Part shown: positions 36,188-45,868 of the stretch, piece by piece
Layout: each line of letters starts with the position of its first letter
Position numbering within the stretch: the stretch's first letter is position 1
Assembly (NCBI GenBank): GCA_945909635.1
Contig: OX246690.1
Location: 434,001 to 498,000 of the forward strand
Direction: 5' to 3'
Length of the DNA: 64,000 nucleotides
Source of the DNA: Clostridioides difficile_A
GTDB taxonomy: Bacteria > Bacillota > Clostridia > Peptostreptococcales > Peptostreptococcaceae
Translations under genes and position numbers: made by a program
The notes under the pieces: generated by a model
Databases searched by the model: none
What the model saw: the letters and a program-made list of their open reading frames with translations, nothing else
Told to the model about the DNA's origin: nothing

Positions 36188-36244
36188 TTTACATTTAAAA
36201 CTTACTATTGTAATATTTAAATATTACAATAGTAAGTTTTAAAT
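36188..36244 (+). promoter_or_regulatory. blaX-bla promoter with 52-bp perfect palindrome (double BlaI operator)
   Basis: TTTACA (36188-36193), 17 bp and TAATAT (36211-36216) form a sigma-A promoter. Bases 36193-36244 are a perfect 52-bp inverted repeat centred at 36218/36219. Each arm holds one operator-like unit, TTACTATTGTAA on the left and TTACAATAGTAA on the right, matching the TTAC...GTAA half-sites seen at the PBP and blaI promoters. The first unit begins 11 nt before the -10, the same geometry as at the PBP promoter. Bound BlaI would block polymerase. Confidence 0.75.
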
Positions 36245-36285
36245 AAAGAACAAATAATTACCTCACTAACTGAAAGGAGGACATA

Positions 36286-37002
36286 ATGATACTAATAGTT
36301 ATATTAAGTATCTTCATCATAGCTTCAATCAATATAATTATATTAGGTAAAGAAAATATAAGAGACATAGTTATACCTTTAATTCTATTTATTGTAAGTG
36401 ATTTTTTATTTTTGTGTGAAAATATTATATATAGGGGAGGAGTAATTCTACTATTTATAGGCTTATTTGCAATACCATTGATGTTAATTGCATTTATATG
36501 GATTTTAGTACATATGATTAAGCTTTACTATAAAAAAGATTTAAATAAAAGAAAAATGATTGGATGTATATTTGGTATCTTTATAAGTATAGGCACTATA
36601 TTTATTCCTAGTCCAAGTGAAAGTTTTAGATTTAAACTTTATGAAGAAGATTATAGTGTAGTAGCTAAAGCTATTTTGAAAGTCTATGATGAAAAAAAGT
36701 TAAGCTCTGAATGTACCTTTTATATTAAATCTGATAAAAACGAATTGGAGAAGATATTTTCTAAAGAAGTAATAAAAAAAATGAAAAAATTAAACAGAAA
36801 TTTAGATGTAGTTAAAATTTCTGGAGATAGAAATTTAGTCTATTTTTTCTTTGGAGCTGAATTACAGTCTATTGATGGTATTGTAATTTTTAAAGACCTA
36901 AAAGATGTTAAACCAAAGTTAGATTTTATAAACAGAAGTATCCAAGCTCCTAGATTGGAGTATATTACAAATAATATCTATTATTTTAAAGGTGGATTAT
37001 AA
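36286..37002 (+). CDS. blaX: BlaX membrane protein of the beta-lactamase operon
   Basis: 238 aa. The first 110 residues hold about four membrane segments (LIVILSIFIIASINIIILG, IVIPLILFIVSDFLFL, LLFIGLFAIPLMLIAFIWIL, MIGCIFGIFISIGTIFI), followed by a soluble charged domain of 125 residues. No enzymatic motif is seen. In C. difficile a membrane gene in this position (BlaX) is co-transcribed with the class D beta-lactamase and reported to aid its activity; I assign by position and topology. RBS AAAGGAGGA; 28 nt to bla. Confidence 0.82.
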   Translation: MILIVILSIFIIASINIIILGKENIRDIVIPLILFIVSDFLFLCENIIYRGGVILLFIGLFAIPLMLIAFIWILVHMIKLYYKKDLNKRKMIGCIFGIFISIGTIFIPSPSESFRFKLYEEDYSVVAKAILKVYDEKKLSSECTFYIKSDKNELEKIFSKEVIKKMKKLNRNLDVVKISGDRNLVYFFFGAELQSIDGIVIFKDLKDVKPKLDFINRSIQAPRLEYITNNIYYFKGGL

Positions 37003-37029
37003 GCTTATGTAGAGGAGATGGTATAAAGT

Positions 37030-37968
37030 ATGAAAAGAAAAAATGATTTTATTTGGATAGTTATTCTCCTAATTGTTGTAGCTATGGGAGTATATTATGT
37101 AGGAAAAAAGCATAACGATACAAAACAAAAGCATGATAAGACTTATATAAACTCTGAATTAAATAACTCCAAAACTGAAAACAAGGATAAAAATAAAAAA
37201 GAAAAAATTAATATAGTTGATTATAGTGATTGTTTTAAAAATATTAGTGGAGGAGCTGTTTTTTATAATACTAAAAATAAAGAATATAATATATATAACA
37301 AAAAATTAATCGAAACAAGAAGGTCACCATGTTCTACTTTTAAAATAGTTTCAACTCTAATTGGTCTAGAAAAAGGAGTAATAAAATCGAAAGAATCAGT
37401 TATGGGATATGATGGAACAATTTATAAAAATAAAAATTGGAATAGAAATCTTAATTTGGAAGAGGCATTTAAGCAATCTTGTGTTTGGTACTATAAAAAA
37501 TTATTAAATAAAGTTGACTCTAATTCTGTTCAAAAAATTCTAGATGATTTAAAATATGGAAACTGCGATATTAGTGAATGGGAAGGCGATTTAAAAAATG
37601 GAATGGGACATTTAAATGGATTTTGGTTAGAATCTTCATTACAAATATCTCCAAAAGAGCAAGCAGAAACAGTAGCAAAGATATTTGAAGGAGATACAAG
37701 CTTTAAAAAAGAGCATATTAATATTTTAAAAGATATTATGAAAATAGATGTAAATGACAAAAACATAAATTTGTATGGAAAAACTGGAACAGGATATGAT
37801 GGAAAAAATCAACATGTAGATGCTTGGTTTGTTGGTATGGTAGAGATTAAAGATGATACTTATTATTTTGCTATTAAATCAGATGATTCCAATAAAGAAG
37901 TTACAGGTCCAAAGGTAAAAGAGATTGCAGTTAATATAATTAAGAAATACTATAATATCACAAAATAA
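37030..37968 (+). CDS. blaCDD: Class D beta-lactamase (CDD type), membrane anchored
   Basis: 312 aa serine beta-lactamase of the OXA superfamily. Residues 7-25 are a hydrophobic anchor, followed by a Lys/Asn-rich linker to about 60. Active-site motifs: S102-T-F-K105 (nucleophile and carboxylated Lys), S150-C-V152, Y176-G-N178 and K251-T-G253. All catalytic residues are present. It is closely similar to the sensor domain of BlaR in this window (both carry KYGNCDIS and FWLESSL.ISP.EQ). Expression should be controlled by the BlaI palindrome upstream of blaX. Confidence 0.95.
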   Translation: MKRKNDFIWIVILLIVVAMGVYYVGKKHNDTKQKHDKTYINSELNNSKTENKDKNKKEKINIVDYSDCFKNISGGAVFYNTKNKEYNIYNKKLIETRRSPCSTFKIVSTLIGLEKGVIKSKESVMGYDGTIYKNKNWNRNLNLEEAFKQSCVWYYKKLLNKVDSNSVQKILDDLKYGNCDISEWEGDLKNGMGHLNGFWLESSLQISPKEQAETVAKIFEGDTSFKKEHINILKDIMKIDVNDKNINLYGKTGTGYDGKNQHVDAWFVGMVEIKDDTYYFAIKSDDSNKEVTGPKVKEIAVNIIKKYYNITK

Positions 37969-38127
37969 GCTTAATTTTATTTGCATGTATAAGCTATTTA
38001 GTCATTAAATAATTTTACTAAGTTAAGTATAGATTATGTCTAAATCTTATAGTACATAAAATATTTGTTATTGAGTAATAAAATAAATCATAATACATAT
38101 TAAAATAAATGTTAATAGCTCTTAGAG

Positions 38128-38180
38128 ACTATGCAATATATTAAAAGTATAAATAAAATATGTTGCATAGTTTTTATTTT
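38128..38180 (+). terminator. Terminator after blaCDD
   Basis: ACTATGCAA and TTGCATAGT pair (with further imperfect pairing of ATATT/AATAT inside), followed by TTTTTATTTT. It lies 160 bp after the stop codon. Confidence 0.7.
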
Positions 38181-38259
38181 ACATTATAATCTTAAATAAT
38201 ATATAAAAATATATAAAGGTAATTAAAGAATAAAATAATATTTTAAGGAGCTGAAGGTT

Positions 38260-38766
38260 ATGGATAGACTACTGTATATCAGACCTGTATATGATGAAGA
38301 TGTCAAATTGATAGAAAACTGGATTAACCAAGAATATATACTTAAATGGTTTAAAAGTTCTGAAGAATGGATAAAAGAAATTAAAGCTAGATTTGGGGAA
38401 TTTAGTTTTATAAAACATTTTATTGTTATGTATGATAATATGCCAATTGGGTTTTGCCAATATTATGACTGTCTTAGTGCAAATGAAATCTTTCACCCTG
38501 AAATACTAATTATAGGTACGTTTAGTATAGATTATTTAATTGGAGAGGAAGAGTATTTAAGGAAAGGTATTGGAAAAGCAATCATTAAATTGCTTATACA
38601 TAAAATATTTAATGAAACAGAAGCTGAAAGAATAGTAGTTAAACCAGAAAAAGAAAATCTTGCTTCTTGTAACTCTTTAAGAACGAATAATTTTGAATAC
38701 GATGAAGAAAATGATTTATATCACTTAAGTAAGAGTGATTTTTTGAGTAAAAGTGACTTAGACTAA
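38260..38766 (+). CDS. GNAT-family N-acetyltransferase
   Basis: 168 aa. The acetyl-CoA-binding motif is RKGIGKAIIKLLIHKIF and the downstream VVKPEKENLASCNSLRTNNF is the C-terminal GNAT signature. The N-terminal RPVYDEDVKLIENWINQEYI and IGTFSIDYLIG pattern resembles AAC(6')-type aminoglycoside acetyltransferases, but that assignment is tentative. The ATG has RBS AAGGAGCTG. It stands alone between the bla operon and an ABC exporter operon. Confidence 0.8.
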   Translation: MDRLLYIRPVYDEDVKLIENWINQEYILKWFKSSEEWIKEIKARFGEFSFIKHFIVMYDNMPIGFCQYYDCLSANEIFHPEILIIGTFSIDYLIGEEEYLRKGIGKAIIKLLIHKIFNETEAERIVVKPEKENLASCNSLRTNNFEYDEENDLYHLSKSDFLSKSDLD

Positions 38767-38913
38767 TTAAAAATAATTAAAATATAAATGTGTTTATAAA
38801 ATATAATTCGCCTAATTAAAGCAGGCATTTTAATAGTTGTTTATATTTAGATTTGTGTCACTATAATGTCATTTTAGGTTGATAAAATTTAACCATAAAG
38901 GAGATGATTGTAT

Positions 38914-39597
38914 ATGGAAATACTAAAATGTGAAAATCTCACAAAAATATATGGTTCAAATCAAACTAGGGTGACAGCCTTAAATAATGTGAATTTATCA
39001 GTTCAAAAAGGGGATTTTGTATCCATTGTAGGAGCATCTGGTTCTGGTAAATCAACATTATTACACATGCTTGGAGGAGTAGACAGACCAACATCTGGGA
39101 AAATTTATATTGAAGATACAGAAATAGCAAGTTTAAAAGAAGAAGCTCTAGCAGTTTTTCGACGTAGAAAAGTGGGTCTTATCTATCAATTTTATAATCT
39201 TATACCAACTCTTGATGTCAGAAAAAATATATTATTACCGATGTTACTTGATAAAAGAAAAGTGGATGAAGAGAGATTTTCTGAAATTGTATCAATACTA
39301 GGATTATCTGATAGATTAAATCATCTTCCAAGTCAACTTTCAGGTGGACAACAACAAAGAGTATCTATAGCTAGAAGTTTAATCTATAGACCAGCTATTT
39401 TATTAGCAGATGAGCCAACAGGTAATCTTGATAGAAAAAATTCAGAAGAAATTGTAGACTTACTGAATATATCAAATAAACGATTTAATCAGACAATACT
39501 TCTTATTACTCATGATGAGAAAATAGCACTAGAAGCAAATCGTATTGTAACTATGGAAGATGGTGTGATTGTCTCTGAAAAGGTGGTGAAGAAATGA
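38914..39597 (+). CDS. ABC transporter ATPase, MacB/LolD type
   Basis: 227 aa cytoplasmic ATPase. Walker A GASGSGKST, signature LSGGQQQRVSIARSL and Walker B ILLADEPTGNLD are typical of the type VII (MacB/BceA) ABC proteins. The start is taken at ATG 38914 after AAAGGAGATG; the TTG at 38908 is too near the RBS. It overlaps the permease by 4 nt. Function: driving the FtsX-type permease in peptide-antibiotic defence or lipoprotein handling. Confidence 0.92.
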   Translation: MEILKCENLTKIYGSNQTRVTALNNVNLSVQKGDFVSIVGASGSGKSTLLHMLGGVDRPTSGKIYIEDTEIASLKEEALAVFRRRKVGLIYQFYNLIPTLDVRKNILLPMLLDKRKVDEERFSEIVSILGLSDRLNHLPSQLSGGQQQRVSIARSLIYRPAILLADEPTGNLDRKNSEEIVDLLNISNKRFNQTILLITHDEKIALEANRIVTMEDGVIVSEKVVKK

Positions 39598-42254
39598 ATA
39601 TTCTTCAAGAATACACCTTAGACTTTGTACGTCGCAATAAACGCAGTAGTATAGCCATAATGCTAGCCATATTACTTACTACAACAATGATGTCTTCTTT
39701 ATGTGGGCTGTTGTATACTATGTGGAGTGATTTCGTAAGACTTTCAATAGAGAAAGAAGGTAACTGGCATGGTGAATTATTTGATACTACCTATGGAAGT
39801 GACCTATCATTAATTGAAAATTTTTCTTCTGTTGATGATGTAATGGTGAAAGGACAATGGTATGTAGGGAAAATTAGTAATGACAAAAGAGATTATATAA
39901 TTTATAGAAATGCTACATCAGAATACTGGAACTCCATGCCAGAAAAAGACACTATACTAGAAGGTCGTCAACCAAAGAATGCTAATGAAATTGCACTTTC
40001 AAAACAGTACTTTGAAAGTAATCCAAGTACAAAGATTGGCGATAAGATTACTATTCCAATAGGTTATAGAACTTTAAATGGAAATTCTCTTGAACCTGTA
40101 GCTCCAAAATCAAAAAGTGAGAGTTTTAAAAAAACTTCAGAAATAACATTAACAATAGTAGGAAAAATGGATGTTACAACATCATCAGTTGTACCTGCAT
40201 ACACAGCTTTAGGATATTTGGACAAAAAAAGTATAAAACCCAATGATAATATAACTGTGTACTTACGATTTAAAAATATGCGAGATACATATAAAGAACT
40301 CCCAAAGCTTGCTAAGTCATTGGGGTGGAAAACTAACGAATATGGAAAATACAATCTTAAATACAATAGTAATTATCTTTTAAAGATGTTAGTATTTTCT
40401 CCAGAACAGAAAGCATCTATGAATAGTATAGAAAAATTTGCAACTCCAATTATGTACTTTACAATAGCAATTTTTACAGTAGCAGTATTTGTAATGGTGA
40501 TTTACAATGCATTTTCATTATCAGCAAATGCTAGACTTACTCAATTAGGGATATTATCTAGCATTGGTGCATCACCAAAACAAATTAGGAAATCTGTGCT
40601 ATTTGAAGGCTTTTTATTAACTATTATACCTCTGCCAATTGGTTTATTTTTAGGCTGGTTATTGTGTGATAGACTCATAATTTATATTAATTCAATCAAT
40701 TCTTCTACAGGTACTCAAAGTGTGGTATATACTTATGGTATTCCTGCTTTTTTACCAGCAGTTTTACTTACAATAATAACAGTCTGGATTTCTGCACTTA
40801 TACCAGCACGAAAAGTATCAAAGATATCTCCTATAGAAGCAATACGACAAGGAGATAGTATTAAGATAAAAAAATCACATAAATATTCGCTAGGAAAGAT
40901 ATTTGGTATAGAAGGAGAACTTGCAATGAATGCACTTCATGCACGTAAAAAATCCTATCGTACTGCAACAATATCTTTAACACTATCTTTTCTATTGCTT
41001 ACAGGTTTTTTGCATATAATCGCAAACCAAGAAGGAGCAGAAGCTGTCTATGGAAGTGACGCTTATGAAAAACAAAGGGATATATCAATCCATTTAGCAA
41101 ATGGAGAATCTGTAGAGCCTGCTTTTATTGAAAAACTAAGTAAGACAGAAGGTGTAAAGAGTTCATTATATTATCTTAAAATGTCTGCTGCTACTTGGTT
41201 AACTGAAAAAGATGCCTCGAAAGAACTTGCAGAAAATGGTGGATTTAAAGGTGTAGTTTCATCTAAAAAATACTCTCCTATAGAACGTAATGGTAAATTT
41301 CGTATATACTCAGCTATAATTGGACTTGATGATAAGAGTTTTACAGAATATTGCAGACAAATTTCTGTAGACCCGAAGATATTCTACAATACAGAAAACC
41401 TAACTTCAATTGTATATAATAAAGAGGAAGATATTAATCGTAGTACACGAAGAGATAAAGTATATATAGATTATTTAAATCTTTCAATAGGAGACAATCT
41501 TAAATTAAATGAAAGAATATCTGATGAAGGTAAAGGCGATTATACTTTTAATATGAAAGTGGGAGCTATTACAAATAAGCTTCCTCAAATAATAAATACT
41601 AATTCAAGATATACATTAATTCAAATAGTACCAATGTCTATAGTGCAGGAAATATCTAAAAATTATAATGAAGAAGGTAGACTACGTTCAAATAATATGA
41701 TGGGATTATTTAAAGTAGATAATCATGAAGATATTCCAAAAGTAAAAGAAAAATTAGAGTCTATTTATAATAAAGCTTACGGGTCTGGAGATTATAGTAT
41801 TGAGGATGTTGTAGAAAATGAAGAAAAAGATGCTAGTGGAAGAAAGACTATGAATTTAATAGTGAGCTTCATTACAGGATTGTTGGCTATGATTGGATTA
41901 TCTAATGTATTGGCCACAGTGTCAGGGAATCTTAGAAGCAGAAGACAAGAGTTTGCCATGTTACGTTCTGTTGGATTATCACCAGATGGTATAAAAAAGA
42001 TGCTTGCTTTAGAAGGATTATTTTTAGGAATTACACCATTATTACTCAGTATTCCTGTACAAATAGCAATAGTATATATTTTTCTACGTATAAATGAAAT
42101 ACACTTTATAGAGTATTTACCATTTGCACCTTTATCTACAATAATAGGTTTTACTGTATTGATACTTTTTATTGTAATATCATCATATATGATAGGATAT
42201 AAGCAATTAAAGAATGAAAATATAGTAGAATCTATAAAAAATGAAACAATATAA
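39594..42254 (+). CDS. FtsX-family ABC permease with two FtsX domains
   Basis: 886 aa integral membrane protein. The first transmembrane helix is near residues 16-40 and an extracellular domain follows. FtsX core 1 (about 280-440) contains NAFSLSANARLTQLGILSSI; a fresh transmembrane start near 455 begins the second half, ending in core 2 with LRSRRQEFAMLRSVGLSP. Transporters of this architecture (Vex/Bce-like) often sense or pump out antimicrobial peptides and are paired with a two-component system, and one lies convergent just downstream. Confidence 0.9.
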   Translation: MNILQEYTLDFVRRNKRSSIAIMLAILLTTTMMSSLCGLLYTMWSDFVRLSIEKEGNWHGELFDTTYGSDLSLIENFSSVDDVMVKGQWYVGKISNDKRDYIIYRNATSEYWNSMPEKDTILEGRQPKNANEIALSKQYFESNPSTKIGDKITIPIGYRTLNGNSLEPVAPKSKSESFKKTSEITLTIVGKMDVTTSSVVPAYTALGYLDKKSIKPNDNITVYLRFKNMRDTYKELPKLAKSLGWKTNEYGKYNLKYNSNYLLKMLVFSPEQKASMNSIEKFATPIMYFTIAIFTVAVFVMVIYNAFSLSANARLTQLGILSSIGASPKQIRKSVLFEGFLLTIIPLPIGLFLGWLLCDRLIIYINSINSSTGTQSVVYTYGIPAFLPAVLLTIITVWISALIPARKVSKISPIEAIRQGDSIKIKKSHKYSLGKIFGIEGELAMNALHARKKSYRTATISLTLSFLLLTGFLHIIANQEGAEAVYGSDAYEKQRDISIHLANGESVEPAFIEKLSKTEGVKSSLYYLKMSAATWLTEKDASKELAENGGFKGVVSSKKYSPIERNGKFRIYSAIIGLDDKSFTEYCRQISVDPKIFYNTENLTSIVYNKEEDINRSTRRDKVYIDYLNLSIGDNLKLNERISDEGKGDYTFNMKVGAITNKLPQIINTNSRYTLIQIVPMSIVQEISKNYNEEGRLRSNNMMGLFKVDNHEDIPKVKEKLESIYNKAYGSGDYSIEDVVENEEKDASGRKTMNLIVSFITGLLAMIGLSNVLATVSGNLRSRRQEFAMLRSVGLSPDGIKKMLALEGLFLGITPLLLSIPVQIAIVYIFLRINEIHFIEYLPFAPLSTIIGFTVLILFIVISSYMIGYKQLKNENIVESIKNETI

Positions 42255-42411
42255 ATAAAAGTTATCTGAATTAATGTAAGGATAACACCTTAAGACTATT
42301 GATAAGTATAGGTATGGTTCTATTATTTATTTAATAAAATCTGATTTATTTAATAAAGTATGAAATATAAATAGAAATATATTGTTTAAATAATAGATAG
42401 GATATAAATAT

Positions 42412-42445
42412 GACTGGATTATAGGATTTTATCTATAATCCAGTC
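42412..42445. terminator. Bidirectional terminator between ABC operon and two-component genes
   Basis: GACTGGATTATAG, an 8-nt loop and CTATAATCCAGTC form a 13-bp perfect stem followed by TTTTAT. Confidence 0.85.
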
Positions 42446-42447
42446 TT

Positions 42448-43629
42448 TTATGTGTAAAATTTAATTATGAACCTTGCACCACCATTATGACAATTTTCTG
42501 CATGCAGAGTTCCATTTTGACGTTCTATAATAGACCTTGATAGAGCAAGCCCTATACCAATACTGTCCTTATTAGCATTTTTACCACGATAAAATCTATT
42601 AAAAATATATGGGAGTTCTTCCTGAGAAAATCCATTACCATTATCCTCTATAATAATTTCAGTATATAGAGGATTTTTGTTGTAGTAAGCAATAATATGT
42701 CCACCATTTTCTATATGTTCACTACAATTTTTGAAAATATTCAAAAGAGCTTCTAAAGTCCAATTAATATCAACTTCAAATTCTACTGAATCGCAACTTT
42801 CTATAGAAAGTGTTTGATGTTTTTCTTTTAAAGAATCTTCTATAGGCTCAACTGCATAAGTGAGTAGAGAATGTACATCTATAAGTTTTCTTTCAAATAT
42901 TAAAGTACTTGCATCCAATTTTGATAATATAAGTAAAGATGAAACTAATCTCTCAAGTCTTGAGATTTGATTTGTAAGTCTATGAATATAATCTATTTCC
43001 TCATCAGAGCAACTTTCTGAAAGTAGTTGTGCCATAAGTGACATAGAAGTAATTGGAGTCTTAAGCTGATGTGCAATATCTGCAAGATTATCAGAAAGGG
43101 TCTGCCTTTCTTTTAAAGCAAATTCCTTTGAACAACGAAGCTCTCCTACTGTTTTGTATATCTCATCTTCAAGGTGAGAAAATTCATCTTCACATCGTAA
43201 AAGCACAGACTCTTTTCCTGAGTTTACTTTTTCTAAGTATCTAGTAAGATTGTTTATTCTATTCATTTTTTGTATATTTTGTTTATGTTTAAGTATATAT
43301 ACAACTAGAGCTATTGTTGAAATTATAATAAAAGAAACCACGAAAAAGTAAAAAAAGTTTTTACTCCAAAATGTACCTTTAGAGTATCCATGCTTTAATA
43401 AAATCTCATTTCCAATGTTAAGGTTATTATCACCTGAATCTTTTAGAGATTTTAGTATATGTTCTGTAGACTTAGGATTGAACTGATATGATGCACCAAT
43501 AGCTTTAGACATCATTTTATATTCATCAAAAGAAGTTATAGTTGTTAGAATTACACTTAACAAAACAGTTATAGCGAAACAGAATAATATAAACACAGCT
43601 GTATTATTGATGTCTCTTGGAGTTTTCAC
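42448..43629 (-). CDS. Sensor histidine kinase (VncS-like)
   Basis: 393 aa: TM helices at about residues 12-32 and 88-110 with a 55-residue extracellular loop, HisKA domain with DIAHQLKTPITSM (His), and HATPase with DNGNGFSQEE and GIGLALSRSI. The long loop and H-Q-L-K-T-P box resemble VncS kinases, which are encoded with Vex-type FtsX exporters. Start ATG overlaps the response regulator stop by one base (minus strand). The expected partner target is the ABC operon on the other strand. Confidence 0.88.
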   Translation of the reverse strand: MKTPRDINNTAVFILFCFAITVLLSVILTTITSFDEYKMMSKAIGASYQFNPKSTEHILKSLKDSGDNNLNIGNEILLKHGYSKGTFWSKNFFYFFVVSFIIISTIALVVYILKHKQNIQKMNRINNLTRYLEKVNSGKESVLLRCEDEFSHLEDEIYKTVGELRCSKEFALKERQTLSDNLADIAHQLKTPITSMSLMAQLLSESCSDEEIDYIHRLTNQISRLERLVSSLLILSKLDASTLIFERKLIDVHSLLTYAVEPIEDSLKEKHQTLSIESCDSVEFEVDINWTLEALLNIFKNCSEHIENGGHIIAYYNKNPLYTEIIIEDNGNGFSQEELPYIFNRFYRGKNANKDSIGIGLALSRSIIERQNGTLHAENCHNGGARFIIKFYT

Positions 43630-44291
43630 TAATTATCCTCCATTCTATATCCTATGCCTCTCAATGTTTTTATACAAGGTGGATTTTTTAATTTTTCCCT
43701 AAGACGTTTTATTGTAACAGTAAGGGTATTGTCATTGACAAAGTTGCCATCTACGTCCCATAGCATTTCTAATAACTTTGTGCGAGTCATAGCTTTATTC
43801 TTATTTTCCATCAAGCTTAAAAGGAGCTTATATTCTCCTGCTGTCAAAAGTACTTCAACATTATCTAAATATACTTTGACTTCAACTTTATTCAATTTTA
43901 TATTTTTGCATGTAATAGTATTGTTAATATCAGGATGAGTTCTTCTAAGAACTGCATTAATTCTAGATTGGAGTACTGAAAGTAAAAATGGCTTAACCAC
44001 ATAGTCATCTGCACCCATATCTAATCCATGTATAATGTCTTTTTCATCATCACGAACAGTCAAAAATATTACTGGAGTATCTTCTATACTTTTAACATAT
44101 TGACAAAATTCATATCCAATACCATCAGGTAAATTTAAGTCAAGTAGAACCAAATCAATAGTTTTATCAAAGTTTTTCTTCGCTTCAGCAATAGTATTAT
44201 AACAACACACTGTGTGATTTTTCTTTTCAAGAGAAGTTTTTATCCCAAATGTAATTGTATCATCATCTTCCAGAAGTAGTATTTTAGCCAT
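43629..44291 (-). CDS. OmpR-family response regulator
   Basis: 220 aa: receiver domain with acidic pair LLEDDDT and phospho-Asp in LVLLDLNLPDG, Lys in VVKPF, and a winged helix ending IKTLRGIGYRMED. It pairs with the kinase gene immediately following on the minus strand. The role is control of the convergent ABC exporter or other cell-envelope genes. Confidence 0.9.
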   Translation of the reverse strand: MAKILLLEDDDTITFGIKTSLEKKNHTVCCYNTIAEAKKNFDKTIDLVLLDLNLPDGIGYEFCQYVKSIEDTPVIFLTVRDDEKDIIHGLDMGADDYVVKPFLLSVLQSRINAVLRRTHPDINNTITCKNIKLNKVEVKVYLDNVEVLLTAGEYKLLLSLMENKNKAMTRTKLLEMLWDVDGNFVNDNTLTVTIKRLREKLKNPPCIKTLRGIGYRMEDN

Positions 44292-44403
44292 TTACTTTTA
44301 ATCCTTTCATCAGTTTAAATTTTTAATTTTATCTTTAATATTTTTTCATATTAAAGATAGGAAAAGTATCATTTAAGTAATATAAAGTTTAATTTATAAA
44401 CTT

Positions 44404-45042
44404 CTAAACTTTAAGTGAATTTATCAAAAGAGAAAGTGTTGTTTCAATAAATTTCTCTTCATCTATATTAAAATTATCTAGGTACGATTTTCCTGTTAAA
44501 GATAATAAATTAAAAAATCCTGTGAGGGTAAATATTGATGAATACATAAGAGTAGGTATTTCAATATCATATCTAATACTTCCATCATTTTTTCCAACTT
44601 CAAACATTGCTTGGATTTCGTCAAACATAAATTTGTTAAAAGAAAAAAACTTATTCTTAAATGGTATCTCTGTATCTGAGTTTCTCGATTGTACAGCACC
44701 AATCATCCCCATAAGAGATAGAAGTGAGGGATTAGTACAATAAAATTTATAAAATGCAAAGTATGAAAATTTTATTTTTTCAAATCCTGTTTTACCCTTT
44801 ACATTCTCTATTTCAATACTATTCCAAAGTCTCTCATATCCTCTTAAAACGACAGCAAAAAATAAATCCTCTTTACATGAGAAATATTTATATATAGTAC
44901 GTTTAGTATATTCAACTTCTTTTGCCAATTCATTCATAGTTGTATTATCAAAGCCATTAAGGCAAAATAATATTTCTGCCTTATCAATAATCTCGTTTTC
45001 TTTTTGTAATTTTTCTTTATCTCTTCTTGATAATTCTGACAT
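44404..45042 (-). CDS. TetR-family regulator
   Basis: 212 aa. The N-terminal helix-turn-helix is LFCLNGFDNTTMNELAKEVE followed by YTKRTIYKYFSCKEDLF, the TetR hallmark. The divergent 180-bp region has two matching palindromes (45072, 45111), the probable operator pair. The divergent metallo-hydrolase gene is the probable target along with autoregulation. Confidence 0.9.
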   Translation of the reverse strand: MSELSRRDKEKLQKENEIIDKAEILFCLNGFDNTTMNELAKEVEYTKRTIYKYFSCKEDLFFAVVLRGYERLWNSIEIENVKGKTGFEKIKFSYFAFYKFYCTNPSLLSLMGMIGAVQSRNSDTEIPFKNKFFSFNKFMFDEIQAMFEVGKNDGSIRYDIEIPTLMYSSIFTLTGFFNLLSLTGKSYLDNFNIDEEKFIETTLSLLINSLKV

Positions 45043-45071
45043 ATAAATTATTCCTTTCTATTGATAATAAT

Positions 45072-45125
45072 GTATACCGGTGGTATACTTGTGTAATTAT
45101 GATATATTTATATACTGATGGTATA
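45072..45125. promoter_or_regulatory. Twin TetR-type operators between tetR and MBL gene
   Basis: GTATACC-GGT-GGTATAC (45072-45088) is a perfect palindrome, and TATACTGATGGTATA (45111-45125) is a close second copy 39 bp away. Their position between divergent genes fits repression by the TetR protein. Confidence 0.7.
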
Positions 45126-45221
45126 CTTTTATGAAAATAAAATTGATATTAAGTCTTATAGATATTTATAACTTCACTAATTAATTATATAGGCAAAAGA
45201 CTAAATAGGGGGAATTTATTT

Positions 45222-45827
45222 ATGAAAATAACAGAAAATGTATTAATGTTAGATAGTACTCGTGGTTCAAATTGTTTTATTGTGTTTGATAAAGAGCTTA
45301 CTCTTATAGACACAGGACTTCCTTTTATGGGGAAGAGCATAATTAAAGAATTAAAAACACTTGGAATTAAACTTACAGATATTAAACATATTTTACTAAC
45401 ACATCATGATGTTGACCATATATCTAATGTTAAGTTGCTAAAAGAACAGACAAGAGCGAAAGTGTGGGCTCATATAGAAGATATACCTTTTATTATAGGA
45501 GAGAAGGATAGACCTGGATTCAAAAAGTTTATAGGAAAGACAATTTCGAGAAGAATTATTAAGGATATTGAACCTTATGAAGAAAATATGAAGATTGGAA
45601 ATATACAAATTATCCATACTCCAGGTCATACTCCAGGGCATGTGTGTATGGTTTTTGAAGATGTATTATTTGCAGGAGATTTAGTTAAAAATAAGAATGG
45701 GAATATAATTCCTTATCCTAATCTTTGGAATTGGGATTCTGAAAAGATGATGAAATCTATAAAAGAATTAAATAATTTTAAATATGAATGGATATGTATG
45801 TCTCATGGAACTCCTTGCATTAAGTAA
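45222..45827 (+). CDS. MBL-fold hydrolase (glyoxalase-II/lactonase-like)
   Basis: 201 aa metallo-beta-lactamase-fold enzyme. Zinc motif LLTHHDVDHIS (HxHxDH), HTPGHTPGHV and DLVKN...SHGTP are visible in the order of the family. Substrates vary: lactones, thioesters, or nitric-oxide-related flavoproteins are possible. RBS AGGGGGAAT. Divergent from tetR with two operator palindromes between. Confidence 0.82.
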   Translation: MKITENVLMLDSTRGSNCFIVFDKELTLIDTGLPFMGKSIIKELKTLGIKLTDIKHILLTHHDVDHISNVKLLKEQTRAKVWAHIEDIPFIIGEKDRPGFKKFIGKTISRRIIKDIEPYEENMKIGNIQIIHTPGHTPGHVCMVFEDVLFAGDLVKNKNGNIIPYPNLWNWDSEKMMKSIKELNNFKYEWICMSHGTPCIK

Positions 45828-45868
45828 CAAAAATAACAATCTATAATAGGTATATCCTGTATTATCTA

